Assembly (NCBI GenBank): GCA_002482725.1
Contig: DLGO01000125.1
Span: 1-12,800 of the forward strand
Direction of reading: 5' to 3'
Length of the DNA: 12,800 nt
From: Bacteroidetes bacterium UBA7692
Lineage (GTDB): Bacteria; Bacteroidota; Bacteroidia; Chitinophagales; LD1
The notes beneath the pieces are model-generated. The model saw only the letters and a list, made by a program, of their open reading frames with translations. It did not search any database and was not told the origin of the DNA. Made by a program: the position numbers and the translations under genes. Shown in pieces: positions 1 to 7,823 of the stretch. The number at the start of each line of letters is the position of its first letter. Positions within the stretch are counted from its first letter, which is position 1.

Positions 1-286
1 TACACATGTAATAGTCGCTTATCCATATCCAGAATTCCAATTGTTGCCGGGTTACGATAGGCTCTTCGTCCATCAATGTCTCAATCAGCCTGGTGGGCAC
101 ATTGGGATTTATATTGTGTATTTTTTGAATGACGCCGGTGTAGAATTTATTGGTTTTAAATGGAACCACTACACGATGTCCTTCTTTTGCAAATTCGATA
201 AGCTCTACAGGTATAGCATAGGTATAAGCCCTTGGCAGCGCCATTGGCAGAATAACATCGGCATAAGTAACTTCGGATCCGGACAC
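1..286 (-). CDS. priA: Primosomal protein N' (PriA helicase), N-terminal fragment cut by window edge
   Basis: PriA is the DNA helicase that recognises stalled replication forks and reloads the replisome. Only about the first 95 residues are visible; the gene continues past position 1. The minus-strand frame reads TYADVILPMALPRAYTYAIP, then a stretch with RVVVPF, then the LMDEEPIV and FWIWISDYYMC segments. This is the conserved order of the 3'-DNA-binding domain of PriA, including the typical WI(A/S)DYYMC end. An in-frame TAA at 305-307 blocks any longer start and there is no upstream ATG, so initiation must be at GTG 286 or GTG 292. I chose 286 because it leaves the usual short lead before the YADVILP segment. 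It lies 45 bp downstream of the T9SS gene on the same strand. The family call is firm; the exact start is not. Confidence 0.85.
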   Translation of the reverse strand, partial: MSGSEVTYADVILPMALPRAYTYAIPVELIEFAKEGHRVVVPFKTNKFYTGVIQKIHNINPNVPTRLIETLMDEEPIVTRQQLEFWIWISDYYMC

Positions 287-331
287 GTACACAAGGTTAA
301 CAATTTACAGTAAGTAAATTGCCTGCTAAAA

Positions 332-2272
332 CTATTTTATCAATTTTTTATTAATCCAAAGTCCATTACAATTTAGCTGAAGCAAATACATTCCGGACGC
401 CATCCCTGCCATATCTACACTTATAGTTTTTCCTTCTACAGCTGTCTTAAGTTTTATTCTTGAGCCGTTCATAGCTGAAATATAAACTTCTGTATTGTCA
501 GGTATTGCTTTGCTAAAAGCTATAATCAGCTTATCCTGAACTGGATTTGGATATATATCAATGTCATCTCCTTCTTTAATGGTTTCGATTCCTGTTGGAA
601 GGACGATAATGGTTTTTGAAGCAGTATTGCTGCATCCCAAAGAGTCGGTAAAGCTATATACTACTCTATGAGTTCCTGGTCCTGCAACTATCGGGTCAAA
701 TGTTGAGCCACTTACTCCGGCCCCTGAATAAGTACCGCCAAAAGGTGTGGCGCCTACGAGTAAAACAGGATTTGTACTGGCATATATTGTATCTGGACCA
801 TAAGTCCATTGACTATTTGGTAATGAAGCGGTAAGGTTAAGAATTACGATACTATCGCAGCTGTAAAAGCCGCTAAGCGTGTCAGTATAAACTCCACTTC
901 CGGTCAAAACTTGTTGTTGGAAAATAAAGCTATCACCCGTACAAATGGTTTTGCTGATGTTCGTGGTTGAAGGGTCGTATAATGTCAAATTTAATTTTAC
1001 TATGCTGTCGCACCCGTTACTATCAGAAAGGGTATCGCTGTAAACTCCTGATTGCACCAGTGTTGTACCCTTGAACTGATAACCCTTGCTACTGCATCCA
1101 TTTGCAGATATATTGGAAACGATGGCTGGCCTTACAGTCAGGTTTAGTGTAATAAGGCTATCGCAGCCATCAACATTGGATAAAGTATCGTAATAAATAC
1201 CCGATGAGCGTAGAGCTGCTCCGTTGAAACTGAAACTACTGCCAAAGCAAACACTCTTTTGGATAGAAGATGCAAAAGGGCCGAAGCATGGAATGTATAA
1301 TATACAAATCTCTGCTGATGAGTTTATTTTTTGTCCTACAGCAAAATCAACGGTAAGTGGTTTTACCATCTTGTCCTTTATGGTACCTGCGTCTCCGCCT
1401 TGTGTGGCCAGAAACTTTGCCGCTCCCCAGGGATTGTCACCCGAGTAGGCAGGATAAATAGTTCCAAGATCCATAACCAGCGAGGCGTTAGGCTCTCCTA
1501 TATTTACAGGTTTTACATTCTTCTTGCTTTTAACTCCTCCACAACCGGGATTGCAAATAAAGGACGATCCGCATCCGCTTACGGTCAGGTAATTGCCATG
1601 TTTATCAGGTGATGCATATATCGTATCCAATCCTGTTGGGGTCAAAAAACTTTTATAATCTTTAGTTTCCTTATGTTCGCATGGAGTAGACGCGTGGGAT
1701 GTAGTTTGTATTTTTATCCCTATCCAGTTTTGCATCACAGTATCATACATCCAACCGGCCACAGAATCTGCTCCTATATACCTAAGCGAGAAACTGAATC
1801 CTTCCACATCTGCGGTGTGCCCCAGTGCCCCACAATCTTTTCCATATAGCAATGCAGCATTAACCATTATAAATGGCTTATACCAATATAATCCTACAGT
1901 TAATCCTCTTTTTGGAACGATGGCAACTGGATTTGTTTTTATTGAATCAAGCTTATTAGAAGCTACATACTGTTGGGGTATAGGATAAATATGGCATACT
2001 ACCAGATTAGAATCACCACTGCCATCTGTTGCAGGACCTGGGCAGCTTTCATTATCAAACTGAATAAATGTTGGCATGAATTTATTCAGCAGTTTTTGCT
2101 CCAAAATGTCGTCCATTCCATCTCCATCATTATCTGTTATACTAGGTATGATCACAGTGTCTACTCCGCCACACCGGCTGATAACTGTTACCTGCATTTG
2201 TGCTGTAGACTTAAAAGGTACCAATACTTGCATAAGTATAAGAACCAGCACAGCACATATAGTTTTCGTCAT
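332..2272 (-). CDS. T9SS-exported protein with Ca-loop-like motif, three 51-residue repeats and C-terminal sorting domain
   Basis: A predicted secreted or surface-attached protein of 646 residues. Residues 1-25 (MTKTICAVLVLILMQVLVP then KSTAQ) form a signal peptide. An ATG 13 codons upstream (2311) is open but would place a non-signal-like segment before it, so I start at 2272. Residues 47-55, DNDGDGMDD, look like a calcium-binding thrombospondin type-3/EF-like loop. The region at about 56-320 (LLNKFMPTF, GHTADVEGFSFSLRY, IYASPDKHGNYL) resembles by eye the Vps62/DUF946 pattern, but weakly. Residues about 332-484 are three repeats. A Gly/Thr-rich module follows at about 485-558. The last ~75 residues (IDIYPNPVQDKLII to WINKKLIK) match the T9SS type-A sorting domain, which is cleaved after transport across the outer membrane. 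The catalytic or binding role is unknown. No catalytic motif is evident. Confidence 0.85.
   Translation of the reverse strand: MTKTICAVLVLILMQVLVPFKSTAQMQVTVISRCGGVDTVIIPSITDNDGDGMDDILEQKLLNKFMPTFIQFDNESCPGPATDGSGDSNLVVCHIYPIPQQYVASNKLDSIKTNPVAIVPKRGLTVGLYWYKPFIMVNAALLYGKDCGALGHTADVEGFSFSLRYIGADSVAGWMYDTVMQNWIGIKIQTTSHASTPCEHKETKDYKSFLTPTGLDTIYASPDKHGNYLTVSGCGSSFICNPGCGGVKSKKNVKPVNIGEPNASLVMDLGTIYPAYSGDNPWGAAKFLATQGGDAGTIKDKMVKPLTVDFAVGQKINSSAEICILYIPCFGPFASSIQKSVCFGSSFSFNGAALRSSGIYYDTLSNVDGCDSLITLNLTVRPAIVSNISANGCSSKGYQFKGTTLVQSGVYSDTLSDSNGCDSIVKLNLTLYDPSTTNISKTICTGDSFIFQQQVLTGSGVYTDTLSGFYSCDSIVILNLTASLPNSQWTYGPDTIYASTNPVLLVGATPFGGTYSGAGVSGSTFDPIVAGPGTHRVVYSFTDSLGCSNTASKTIIVLPTGIETIKEGDDIDIYPNPVQDKLIIAFSKAIPDNTEVYISAMNGSRIKLKTAVEGKTISVDMAGMASGMYLLQLNCNGLWINKKLIK
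821..1279 (-). repeat. Three in-frame 153-bp (51-residue) protein repeats
   Basis: Inside the T9SS protein three copies follow each other with an exact 51-residue period. The first Cys of each unit falls at residues 342, 393 and 444, and the Cys of the GCDS/SCDS motif at 370, 421 and 472, counting from the start at 2272. The shared pattern is C-x-G/S...F...G...L...SG(V/I)Y-x-DTLS...CDS(I/L)...LNLT. Such Cys-paired beta-rich units are common in Bacteroidota surface proteins and probably form a stalk. The two Cys per unit could form a disulfide; this is inference. Confidence 0.8.
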
Positions 2273-2385
2273 TTTCTTGTAAATTATATAAGGACATGAA
2301 ATTGCATACAATTAGCCAAACATTGTAATGCAATTGTTTTATTCTGCTAAACTTTTTGCAGTAAAAAGGTGCTGATACAATTGGT

Positions 2386-2393
2386 TACATTTG
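2386..2393 (+). promoter_or_regulatory. Probable Bacteroidota -7 promoter element for the S4-domain gene
   Basis: TACATTTG is a perfect TAnnTTTG. It lies 25 bp before the chosen ATG at 2419 and would give a leader of roughly 20 nt. The nearest TTTG upstream (2355-2358) is 27 bp away, longer than the usual spacing, so the -33 element is weak. Confidence 0.5.
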
Positions 2394-2418
2394 CTGCATA
2401 ACATTTAAGGTGCAAGCG

Positions 2419-2628
2419 ATGATAAAATTTGAACTGAACGGAGCTGAATACATAGAATTGAATAAGCTTCTTAAATTGATGAATTTGGTTGGTACAGGAG
2501 GTGAGGCTAATATCCGTATCATTGATGGGGAGGTGAAAATAAATGGTGTTGAGGCTTTTGAGAAAAGAAAAAAGATAAGGGCAGGGGATAAGGTGTTTTA
2601 TAATGGTGAAACTATCGCAGTTTCCTAG
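2419..2628 (+). CDS. Small S4-fold RNA-binding protein (YbcJ-like)
   Basis: A 69-residue protein that is essentially one S4 RNA-binding domain. Landmarks are EYIELNKLLKLMNLVGTGGEA (helices), IRIIDGEVKINGVEAFEKR (the beta-turn that grips RNA in S4 domains) and KKIRAGDKVFYNG. This matches the YbcJ/S4-domain group, of which YbcJ-like proteins are ribosome or RNA associated. The RNA target cannot be read from sequence. A GTG at 2410 is in frame, but AAGG at 2407-2410 is well placed as a Shine-Dalgarno for ATG 2419 (8-nt spacing), so I use the ATG. It is divergent from the first T9SS gene and followed by a 144-bp gap with a new promoter, so it is probably transcribed alone. Full-length and intact. 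Confidence 0.85.
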   Translation: MIKFELNGAEYIELNKLLKLMNLVGTGGEANIRIIDGEVKINGVEAFEKRKKIRAGDKVFYNGETIAVS

Positions 2629-2693
2629 CCAGTAGCATATGTTTTGTTCATTAGGGAAAAGTTTTAGAGGCAGTTACTGATATTGTCTAATGG

Positions 2694-2701
2694 TATTTTT
2701 G
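2694..2701 (+). promoter_or_regulatory. Probable Bacteroidota -7 promoter element for the second T9SS gene
   Basis: TATTTTTG is a perfect TAnnTTTG and lies 71 bp before the ATG at 2773, giving a 5' leader of about 65 nt. I see no good TTTG at the expected -33 distance, only a T-rich run at 2662-2665. The rest of the 2629-2772 gap shows no ORF or strong hairpin. Confidence 0.45.
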
Positions 2702-2772
2702 TAAATTTAGTTTCCAATAGTTTCCTTAACATTGGACTCGTGTAATTTTAAAAATCAACCAATCATTCTTTC

Positions 2773-4632
2773 ATGAAGCAAATTTTACTTGCAGGAGCTT
2801 CAATGTTCCTTTCTTTTAGTGCAGCTATAGCCCAGCAACCTATTCAATTGTTAACTACAGACATGCCTGTAGCGGGTTCTGTTCAAAGGCTTGCAAAAGA
2901 TACTTTTCCGGTTCCGGCAGTAAGCTACGGGCAAAAAGGCGCAAATAGGGTTTATGATTTTTCCAATATGGTTTTGTTTTCCACTGATACGCTGGAATAC
3001 CGCGCATTGACCAATGCCCAGACAACAAAATTTCCAAATGCAGATGTAGCTGTTACACCCAATGGCGCCACTTTTTTATTTACCAATACCACAACAAATA
3101 ATTTTGTTTGGGAGGGTTTGGATGGAGAACTTCTGCCTGGGGTAAATACAGATATCACATTTAGTCCTAAACCTGAAATTTATCGTTTCCCGACGCAGTA
3201 TGGTGGTAAATTTAGTGGTAGCTATGGTTTTACTAAAACTATGTCCGGGTCAAGTGTTGGTCAACCTACGGTGAACGAAGTGCGCGTTACTTTTACTTCA
3301 AATTATACCGATACTATAGATGGTTGGGGCAAAGTTACTACCCCCTATGCATCGTACAAATGCTTGCGCCAGCAACGCTACGATAAAACAAGAACGCTCA
3401 TAGAAGCTTCAGTTTTCCCCAATGTGTTTTTTACAGTTTCAGATACCCGCGATACCACAAACCGCTATACATACCTTACCAAAGAAGCAAAGGGATCCGT
3501 AGTTACATTTAACTACGATACTGCTGGATATGAGAATCAGGTAACATGGTCGCTTACGCCACCTTTAGCTCCTGTGTCAGATTTTGAATTTACCGTTGGT
3601 AGCAATGGGCAGGTTACATTTACTGACTCTACTGATGGATATCCTACTTCCTATTCATGGAACTATGGCGACAACAGTGCTAACGGCACTACTGCCAATC
3701 CTTCTCATACCTACACCTCGAACGGTAACTATTATGTTTGCCTTACCACCACCAATCAGGGTGGCTCTAATACACATTGCGACACTGTAAAGGTTACAAC
3801 TATTGGCGCAGCTAATCAAAAACCTTTGGCTGTAAATGACAGTGCTTCAACGACTCAACCTAATGCTGTTTCCATAAGCGTTTTGGGCAACGATAGCGAC
3901 CCTGATTTTAATCAATTGACCATTACTACTGTTTCTATCCCGCAAAACGGTACAGCGGTAAAAAGCGGAAATACTATTAATTATGCTCCGGGCAACGGAT
4001 TTATTGGGTGGGATTATTTTGATTACAGCATATGTGATAATGGCTCACCTGTATTATGTGACACAGCAAGGGTGTATGTAAATGTAAGCAAGCAGATTCT
4101 TTTACCAGTTGCCTCATTTACATCTAAACAAAATAATTGCACCGGTTATGATTTTGCCAGTACATCTCAGGATGCAGATTCGTTGGTTTGGAAATTTACA
4201 GCTTTACAAAGCGGCTTGAACGATACAATACTATTTGGCATAAACGCTACTTTGCTTACAGGCAATGTATTTAATTATCGTGTTTGCCTTTTTGCTTATA
4301 ATACAGATGGTGTTGACTCATCTTGTACCACGCTTGCGTATGTATGTACAGGATTACAGCAAGTTGAAGAATCTATCTACAGCCTATATCCAAACCCTGC
4401 CAATAATGTACTTTATCTTCGTAGCTCTTTGCCTGTAGTTATGGGTGTTAAAGCTGTTAGAATATATGACATAGCAGGCCGTCAGGTAAGTGAAACCTAT
4501 ATAACTGAAAATACTGCCACAAATGCTGTTAGAATAGAAACATCTGAACTGCTAAGCGGAAGCTATGTTGCAGAAGTAGTATTGCAAAGTGGTTCTGTAA
4601 GCAACAGAACAAGATTGATTATACAGAAATAG
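2773..4632 (+). CDS. T9SS-exported multidomain protein (PKD, Big_9-like, C-terminal sorting domain)
   Basis: A 619-residue predicted cell-surface or secreted protein. Residues 1-21 are a signal peptide (MKQILLAGASMFLSFSAAIA, then QQ). Residues 22-262 are a beta-rich region I do not recognise, with many aromatic and Thr residues. Residues 266-342 form a PKD domain, with FTDST, SYSWNYGD and NPSHTYTSNGNYYVCL showing the classic W-x-(F/Y)GD and H-x-Y motifs. Residues 349-438 (KPLAVNDSASTT, LGNDSDPD, INYAPGNGFIGWDYFDYSI) match the Big_9/cadherin-like repeat. Residues 443-526 may be a further degenerate PKD-like unit. The T9SS sorting domain runs from about 535 to 619 (YPNPANNVLYL to RTRLIIQK). No catalytic residues stand out, so adhesion or scaffolding is more likely than enzymatic activity. 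It is closed by a strong terminator. Only the domain calls are secure. Confidence 0.85.
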   Translation: MKQILLAGASMFLSFSAAIAQQPIQLLTTDMPVAGSVQRLAKDTFPVPAVSYGQKGANRVYDFSNMVLFSTDTLEYRALTNAQTTKFPNADVAVTPNGATFLFTNTTTNNFVWEGLDGELLPGVNTDITFSPKPEIYRFPTQYGGKFSGSYGFTKTMSGSSVGQPTVNEVRVTFTSNYTDTIDGWGKVTTPYASYKCLRQQRYDKTRTLIEASVFPNVFFTVSDTRDTTNRYTYLTKEAKGSVVTFNYDTAGYENQVTWSLTPPLAPVSDFEFTVGSNGQVTFTDSTDGYPTSYSWNYGDNSANGTTANPSHTYTSNGNYYVCLTTTNQGGSNTHCDTVKVTTIGAANQKPLAVNDSASTTQPNAVSISVLGNDSDPDFNQLTITTVSIPQNGTAVKSGNTINYAPGNGFIGWDYFDYSICDNGSPVLCDTARVYVNVSKQILLPVASFTSKQNNCTGYDFASTSQDADSLVWKFTALQSGLNDTILFGINATLLTGNVFNYRVCLFAYNTDGVDSSCTTLAYVCTGLQQVEESIYSLYPNPANNVLYLRSSLPVVMGVKAVRIYDIAGRQVSETYITENTATNAVRIETSELLSGSYVAEVVLQSGSVSNRTRLIIQK

Positions 4633-4658
4633 AAATATCATTACCAATGAATTGTACT

Positions 4659-4691
4659 GGGCCTCTGAGAACTTTCTCAGAGGCCCTTTTT
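4659..4691 (+). terminator. Strong intrinsic terminator after the T9SS gene
   Basis: A perfect 12-bp GC-rich stem (GGGCCTCTGAGA / TCTCAGAGGCCC) with a 4-nt loop (ACTT) is followed directly by TTTTT. It lies 26 bp after the stop codon and isolates the T9SS gene from the next ORF. Confidence 0.95.
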
Positions 4692-4758
4692 GCTTTGAAT
4701 AAAAGAACAATCCGTATGCTATCATATTCCGTAAATTTATCTAATCTACTTAATTGTC

Positions 4759-5412
4759 ATGCGCCTTGTACTACTCATCATGCTACTTTTGTTTGGCATA
4801 TATCTCCCTGCCCAGCAGCAAACTCTCTACAGTTTCGTTAATGAAATCTGCTATCAATTGGCGGATTCTTCTAAGCCTTATTTCTATATGAATGAGTACT
4901 CAATAGCTCAGAAGTTTGATGAGAACAGCCTGGCAATATATTCTCAGGAATTGAAAGCCTATATGCCGGAAAGTGAGGTGGCAGAATGCCTCGTTGCGAT
5001 TACCCAGGAAGATAGTAAACACAAATGGAATCAGGATTCCCTAAAAAGGGCAAAGCTGCTTGACGTGCAATCTACACATGAGCAGTGCAGGAAAATTAAA
5101 AACGCCTGGGATGAGGCATTATATAGATTTGTAAGGTTTTATAAGATCGATACATTGCCTGCAGAGCAGCAAGCAGATGCGATGAACTTACCCAGGCGCC
5201 GCAACGTATCGGACTTCCTAAGTTTATCTAAAGAAGAGCATGAGGTGTTGTATCTGGGTGTGCCGGTATTTAGCCCTACAAAGGAGTATGCCATAATAGA
5301 AGTAGGAGTAGAGCGATGGGAGTCCAACTCCCTGGGATACGATGCTATATTCAAGAATGTTGATGGCAAATGGACGCTCTTAGCCAAAGTAAACCAAATG
5401 GATAGCGAATAG
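4759..5412 (+). CDS. Exported protein of unknown function, 217 residues
   Basis: I do not recognise a family. Residues 1-19 (MRLVLLIMLLLFGIYLPAQ) form a signal peptide ending in A-Q, without a lipobox Cys, so the mature protein is probably periplasmic or released. The mature part is mostly helical and charged (residues ~20-160). It ends in a short beta-like segment (EYAIIEVGVERW, then DAIFKNVDGKWTLLAKV), which resembles the C-terminal strands of NTF2-like or small lumicin-type folds only in a general way. There is no T9SS sorting domain. It sits alone between a terminator and the convergent regulator. Its TAG stop (5410-5412) directly abuts the opposite gene's stop codon. No clear Shine-Dalgarno or perfect -7 box lies upstream; TAAATTTA at 4732-4739 is one base off consensus. 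The frame is well supported by length and signal peptide. Confidence 0.7.
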   Translation: MRLVLLIMLLLFGIYLPAQQQTLYSFVNEICYQLADSSKPYFYMNEYSIAQKFDENSLAIYSQELKAYMPESEVAECLVAITQEDSKHKWNQDSLKRAKLLDVQSTHEQCRKIKNAWDEALYRFVRFYKIDTLPAEQQADAMNLPRRRNVSDFLSLSKEEHEVLYLGVPVFSPTKEYAIIEVGVERWESNSLGYDAIFKNVDGKWTLLAKVNQMDSE

Positions 5413-6294
5413 CTATTTGAAGTTATTGTTTCTGAAAGCTTCCGGTGTGCTTCCCGTATATTTTTTGAAGAATTTCGTAAAATACGAATTGTCTTTAAAG
5501 CTTAATTCTGAAGCAATATCACTGATAGAAAGTTCAAAGTTTATCAGCAGTCTTTTAGCCTCCAGTAAGACCCTGTTCCTTATTACTTCCCCTGCTGATA
5601 ATCCAAGTATATCCTTGCACAATGCATTCAGGTGATTTGGTGTTATATAAAGTGATACAGCATAGTCTTTTGGTAATCGTATCGTTCTGAAGTTGTCTTC
5701 TATCAATTGCTCAAAGTTGCGTAGTATGAGCTTATTGTATGTGGCAGACTCTTGCTTGTACAGATGTGGGCTATCCCTGTTTACCTGAAGAAAGATTTGC
5801 ATCAGCAGTGTGGCTATCATCAGTTGGGATGACTTGGCCTTTGCGATTTGCTCCAGAACGATATTTTCGAAAAGATGGGTAATAGTTTCTTGTGTTTTTG
5901 GCGACAATAGAAGTACCTGATCTTCGACATTGGAACCGAAAAAAGCAAACTGCTCAATGATTTGGCTATTGATAAATAATTGATCAAAGAAAGTAGGGGA
6001 GAAGTTGACTATATATCCATCCACAGCTCCTTCAAAATGCCAGTTGTGTACCTGACCGGGTTTCATGAAATAGATCATGCCCTTCTGTACAGGAAATGTG
6101 ATGAAGTCGATAATGTGTTTCCCACTACCTTCAGTAAAAAATACCATGTGGTAAAATGTATGCTTATGTACCACCTGAAGATGCGGGTTGCTTGAAAGAT
6201 AGCCTTTAAATCTATCTGCATTCAATATGTCATTTGCCGATTTGTTAGCCGCTATGTTGCAAATGCCAAATGTTGGATATACCGGTTTTGCCAT
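5413..6294 (-). CDS. AraC-family transcriptional regulator with N-terminal cupin
   Basis: A 293-residue DNA-binding regulator. Residues ~35-105 are an AraC-type cupin sensor (VVHKHTFYHMVFFTEGSG, MIYFMKPGQVHNW, YIVNFSP), the form that binds a small ligand. Residues ~195-290 are the double helix-turn-helix (HTH_18). The first helix pair includes YITPNHLNALCKDILG; the second is SISDIASELSFKDNSYFTKFFKKYTGSTPEAFR in pattern, with the family-typical F..FFKK..G.TP..FR ending. Ligand and targets are unknown. AraC genes often act on a divergent neighbour; here that is the membrane protein at 6423, 128 bp away, so that is the first candidate target. There is no terminator on its 3' side, where it collides with the unknown exported protein. 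Full-length for the family. Confidence 0.9.
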   Translation of the reverse strand: MAKPVYPTFGICNIAANKSANDILNADRFKGYLSSNPHLQVVHKHTFYHMVFFTEGSGKHIIDFITFPVQKGMIYFMKPGQVHNWHFEGAVDGYIVNFSPTFFDQLFINSQIIEQFAFFGSNVEDQVLLLSPKTQETITHLFENIVLEQIAKAKSSQLMIATLLMQIFLQVNRDSPHLYKQESATYNKLILRNFEQLIEDNFRTIRLPKDYAVSLYITPNHLNALCKDILGLSAGEVIRNRVLLEAKRLLINFELSISDIASELSFKDNSYFTKFFKKYTGSTPEAFRNNNFK

Positions 6295-6392
6295 GTGGCA
6301 ATGCTACGATTTTAAAACTAAAGTATTGTCGAATCTGTAAAAAGTACCATTAAACACATGTAATATACAACCTGAAGCAGGTATATTAAGTT

Positions 6393-6400
6393 TACCTTTG
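6393..6400 (+). promoter_or_regulatory. Probable Bacteroidota -7 promoter element for the membrane-protein gene
   Basis: TACCTTTG is a perfect TAnnTTTG. Transcription would begin near 6404-6407, almost at ATG 6411 and about 17 nt before ATG 6423. No TTTG is visible at the -33 distance; an activator, such as the divergent AraC protein, could compensate (inference). Confidence 0.5.
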
Positions 6401-6422
6401 CACTATAAAAATGGAGATAATT

Positions 6423-6857
6423 ATGAGTACAGAAAGCAGCGTGCCGGGAGAAATGTTTACAGGATCAATATTGAAAAAGTACGATCCCATAAAGCAATTA
6501 CTGTTTTCATCTGTACCAAGCGTGCTTGCCATGCTTTATGGAGAGTATATTTTGCACTCAGATGAATTTGTTCGCTATGCAGGTTGTTTCGGGTTGGTAT
6601 TCTTTGTGGTATGTAATCCATGGCTGTCTTTACTGGCTGCCAGCAACAAAGCTTACTTCTTCAATTCTCTTTGGACTTATGTGGTAAATACAATTTTACT
6701 ATTTGGCCTCATTCATATATGGACAGGCTCTTCCATAGTTACATCAATAGAGATGAGGATACTGTTTATCAGTATTACTTTTTATGCAGTAGTTGCCTAT
6801 GGCATTATGTCGGCCATCAAGATATTGTTCCTGGATCAAAGCGGTGGTGGTTTGTAA
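6423..6857 (+). CDS. Four-helix inner-membrane protein of unknown function
   Basis: A 144-residue integral membrane protein. A cytoplasmic-looking N-terminus (MSTESSVPGEMFTGSILKKYDP) precedes four hydrophobic segments at about residues 25-43, 50-72, 79-97 and 104-130. The tail is short and polar (DQSGGGL). I see no signature residues for a transporter or enzyme, so no function is assigned. ATG 6411 is in frame, but GGAG at 6413-6416 lies 6 nt before ATG 6423 and is the best Shine-Dalgarno in this window, so I start at 6423. The promoter element at 6393-6400 also fits that start better. It is divergent from the AraC regulator and convergent with tsf, and ends in tandem TAA codons (6855-6860). 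Confidence 0.75.
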   Translation: MSTESSVPGEMFTGSILKKYDPIKQLLFSSVPSVLAMLYGEYILHSDEFVRYAGCFGLVFFVVCNPWLSLLAASNKAYFFNSLWTYVVNTILLFGLIHIWTGSSIVTSIEMRILFISITFYAVVAYGIMSAIKILFLDQSGGGL

Positions 6858-6876
6858 TAACTTTAAGGTTGCAGAA

Positions 6877-6914
6877 AATTAAAAAGGCCGGTAATAATAC
6901 CGGCCTTTTTAATT
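6877..6914. terminator. Bidirectional intrinsic terminator between the membrane-protein gene and tsf
   Basis: A perfect 17-bp inverted repeat (AATTAAAAAGGCCGGTA / TACCGGCCTTTTTAATT) with a 4-nt loop (ATAA). The A-tract and T-tract flank the GC core symmetrically, so it can stop transcripts from both strands. A second small palindrome, AATAAGC-ATT-GCTTATT at 6921-6937, overlaps the tsf stop codon and would form a tandem hairpin on the minus strand. Confidence 0.95.
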
Positions 6915-6932
6915 ATGGTTAATAAGCATTGC

Positions 6933-7769
6933 TTATTTTATTCCAAGAGCTACACGCTTGAAGTTTGTAACTGTCAATCCTTTAGAAGCTTCGCCCAATA
7001 CCTGTGTTACAGTTTTGTTAGAATCTTTCACGAATGGCTGTGTAAGCAAAGTATTTTCTTTAATAAAAGTGTTTGCAGCACCATCAGTTATTTTATCAAG
7101 GATACTTTCTGGCTTACCAGCTGCAATTGCTTTTTCACGTGCAAGTGCTTTTTCGCGCTCGATAAGCTCTGCAGGAACACCCGCTGCATCTACTGCTGCA
7201 GGATTCATTGCTGCTACTTGCATAGCTATATCCCTTCCTACTGCTGCTATAGCATCAGTTATACCTTGGTTCAAGGCTACTAATACACCAATTTTGTTGC
7301 CCATGTGGTTGTAAGCTACGATGCTATCAGCCTCCAGGTGCTCGTAAGCAGCAAGGGTAATCAATTCACCTATTGCAGATACTTTCTCCTGTAGAGCAGC
7401 TTTGATAGCTACACCATCTACAGGTAGATCCAATAGTTCTTCCAATGTAGCAGGGAAAGAAGCAAGAGCAACGTCTGCTATCTTCTCTGCAAACAAACGG
7501 AAGTCTTCATTTTTAGAAACGAAGTCAGTTTCGCAAGAAACATAAACTGCTATACCACGTGTTTTATCCTCAGATGTTTTAGCAACAACAACACCTTCTA
7601 CTGCTGCACGGCCGGCGCGTAGCTCAGCTACTTTAGCACCTTTTTTGCGCAATACGTCGATTGCTTTTTGTACATCACCTTCGCTTTCTGTAAGCGCTTT
7701 TTTACAATCCATTAAACCTGCTCCTGTTAGGTTTCTTAGTTCATTTACCTGAGCTGCTGTAACTGCCAT
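6933..7769 (-). CDS. tsf: Translation elongation factor Ts
   Basis: EF-Ts is the cytoplasmic guanine-nucleotide exchange factor that regenerates EF-Tu-GTP. The 278-residue product begins with the UBA-like N-domain (MAVTAAQVNELRNLTGAGLM then DCKKALTESEGD). It continues with the typical GRAAVEGVV linker and has the EF-Tu-contacting TDFV motif at residues 81-84 (SCETDFVSKNEDF). Core beta-sheet segments follow (AYEHLEADSIVAYNHMGNKIGVLV; MQVAAMNPAAV). Length and motifs are normal for the family. It is the last gene of the rplM-rpsI-rpsB-tsf operon, 91 bp after rpsB, with a hairpin in the spacer that may set its level relative to S2. The shared terminator follows 18 nt after the stop. Confidence 0.97.
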   Translation of the reverse strand: MAVTAAQVNELRNLTGAGLMDCKKALTESEGDVQKAIDVLRKKGAKVAELRAGRAAVEGVVVAKTSEDKTRGIAVYVSCETDFVSKNEDFRLFAEKIADVALASFPATLEELLDLPVDGVAIKAALQEKVSAIGELITLAAYEHLEADSIVAYNHMGNKIGVLVALNQGITDAIAAVGRDIAMQVAAMNPAAVDAAGVPAELIEREKALAREKAIAAGKPESILDKITDGAANTFIKENTLLTQPFVKDSNKTVTQVLGEASKGLTVTNFKRVALGIK

Positions 7770-7790
7770 ATCTATTTAATTTTTTAATAT

Positions 7791-7818
7791 TCTTAATGCT
7801 TATTTATCTTAATGCTTA
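7791..7818. repeat. 12-bp direct repeat in the rpsB-tsf spacer
   Basis: TCTTAATGCTTA occurs at 7791-7802 and again at 7807-7818, a 16-bp period. It lies between the tsf start and the spacer hairpin. It is probably a small slippage duplication; a regulatory role is possible but unsupported. Confidence 0.6.
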
Positions 7819-7823
7819 AAACA

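Noticed and set aside
41..313. Plus-strand 90-residue ORF at the left edge
   Set aside because: The opposite strand encodes conserved PriA sequence; the plus-strand product has no recognisable features.
2273..2311. Upstream start for the first T9SS protein
   Set aside because: It would add 13 residues (MYAISCPYII and so on) before a normal signal peptide; the inner ATG gives a canonical one.
3584..3790. Alternative-frame ORF inside the second T9SS gene
   Set aside because: It overlaps the PKD domain in another frame and has no start signal or recognisable product.
6933..7314. Plus-strand ORFs across tsf
   Set aside because: Antisense shadows of a clearly conserved EF-Ts gene.
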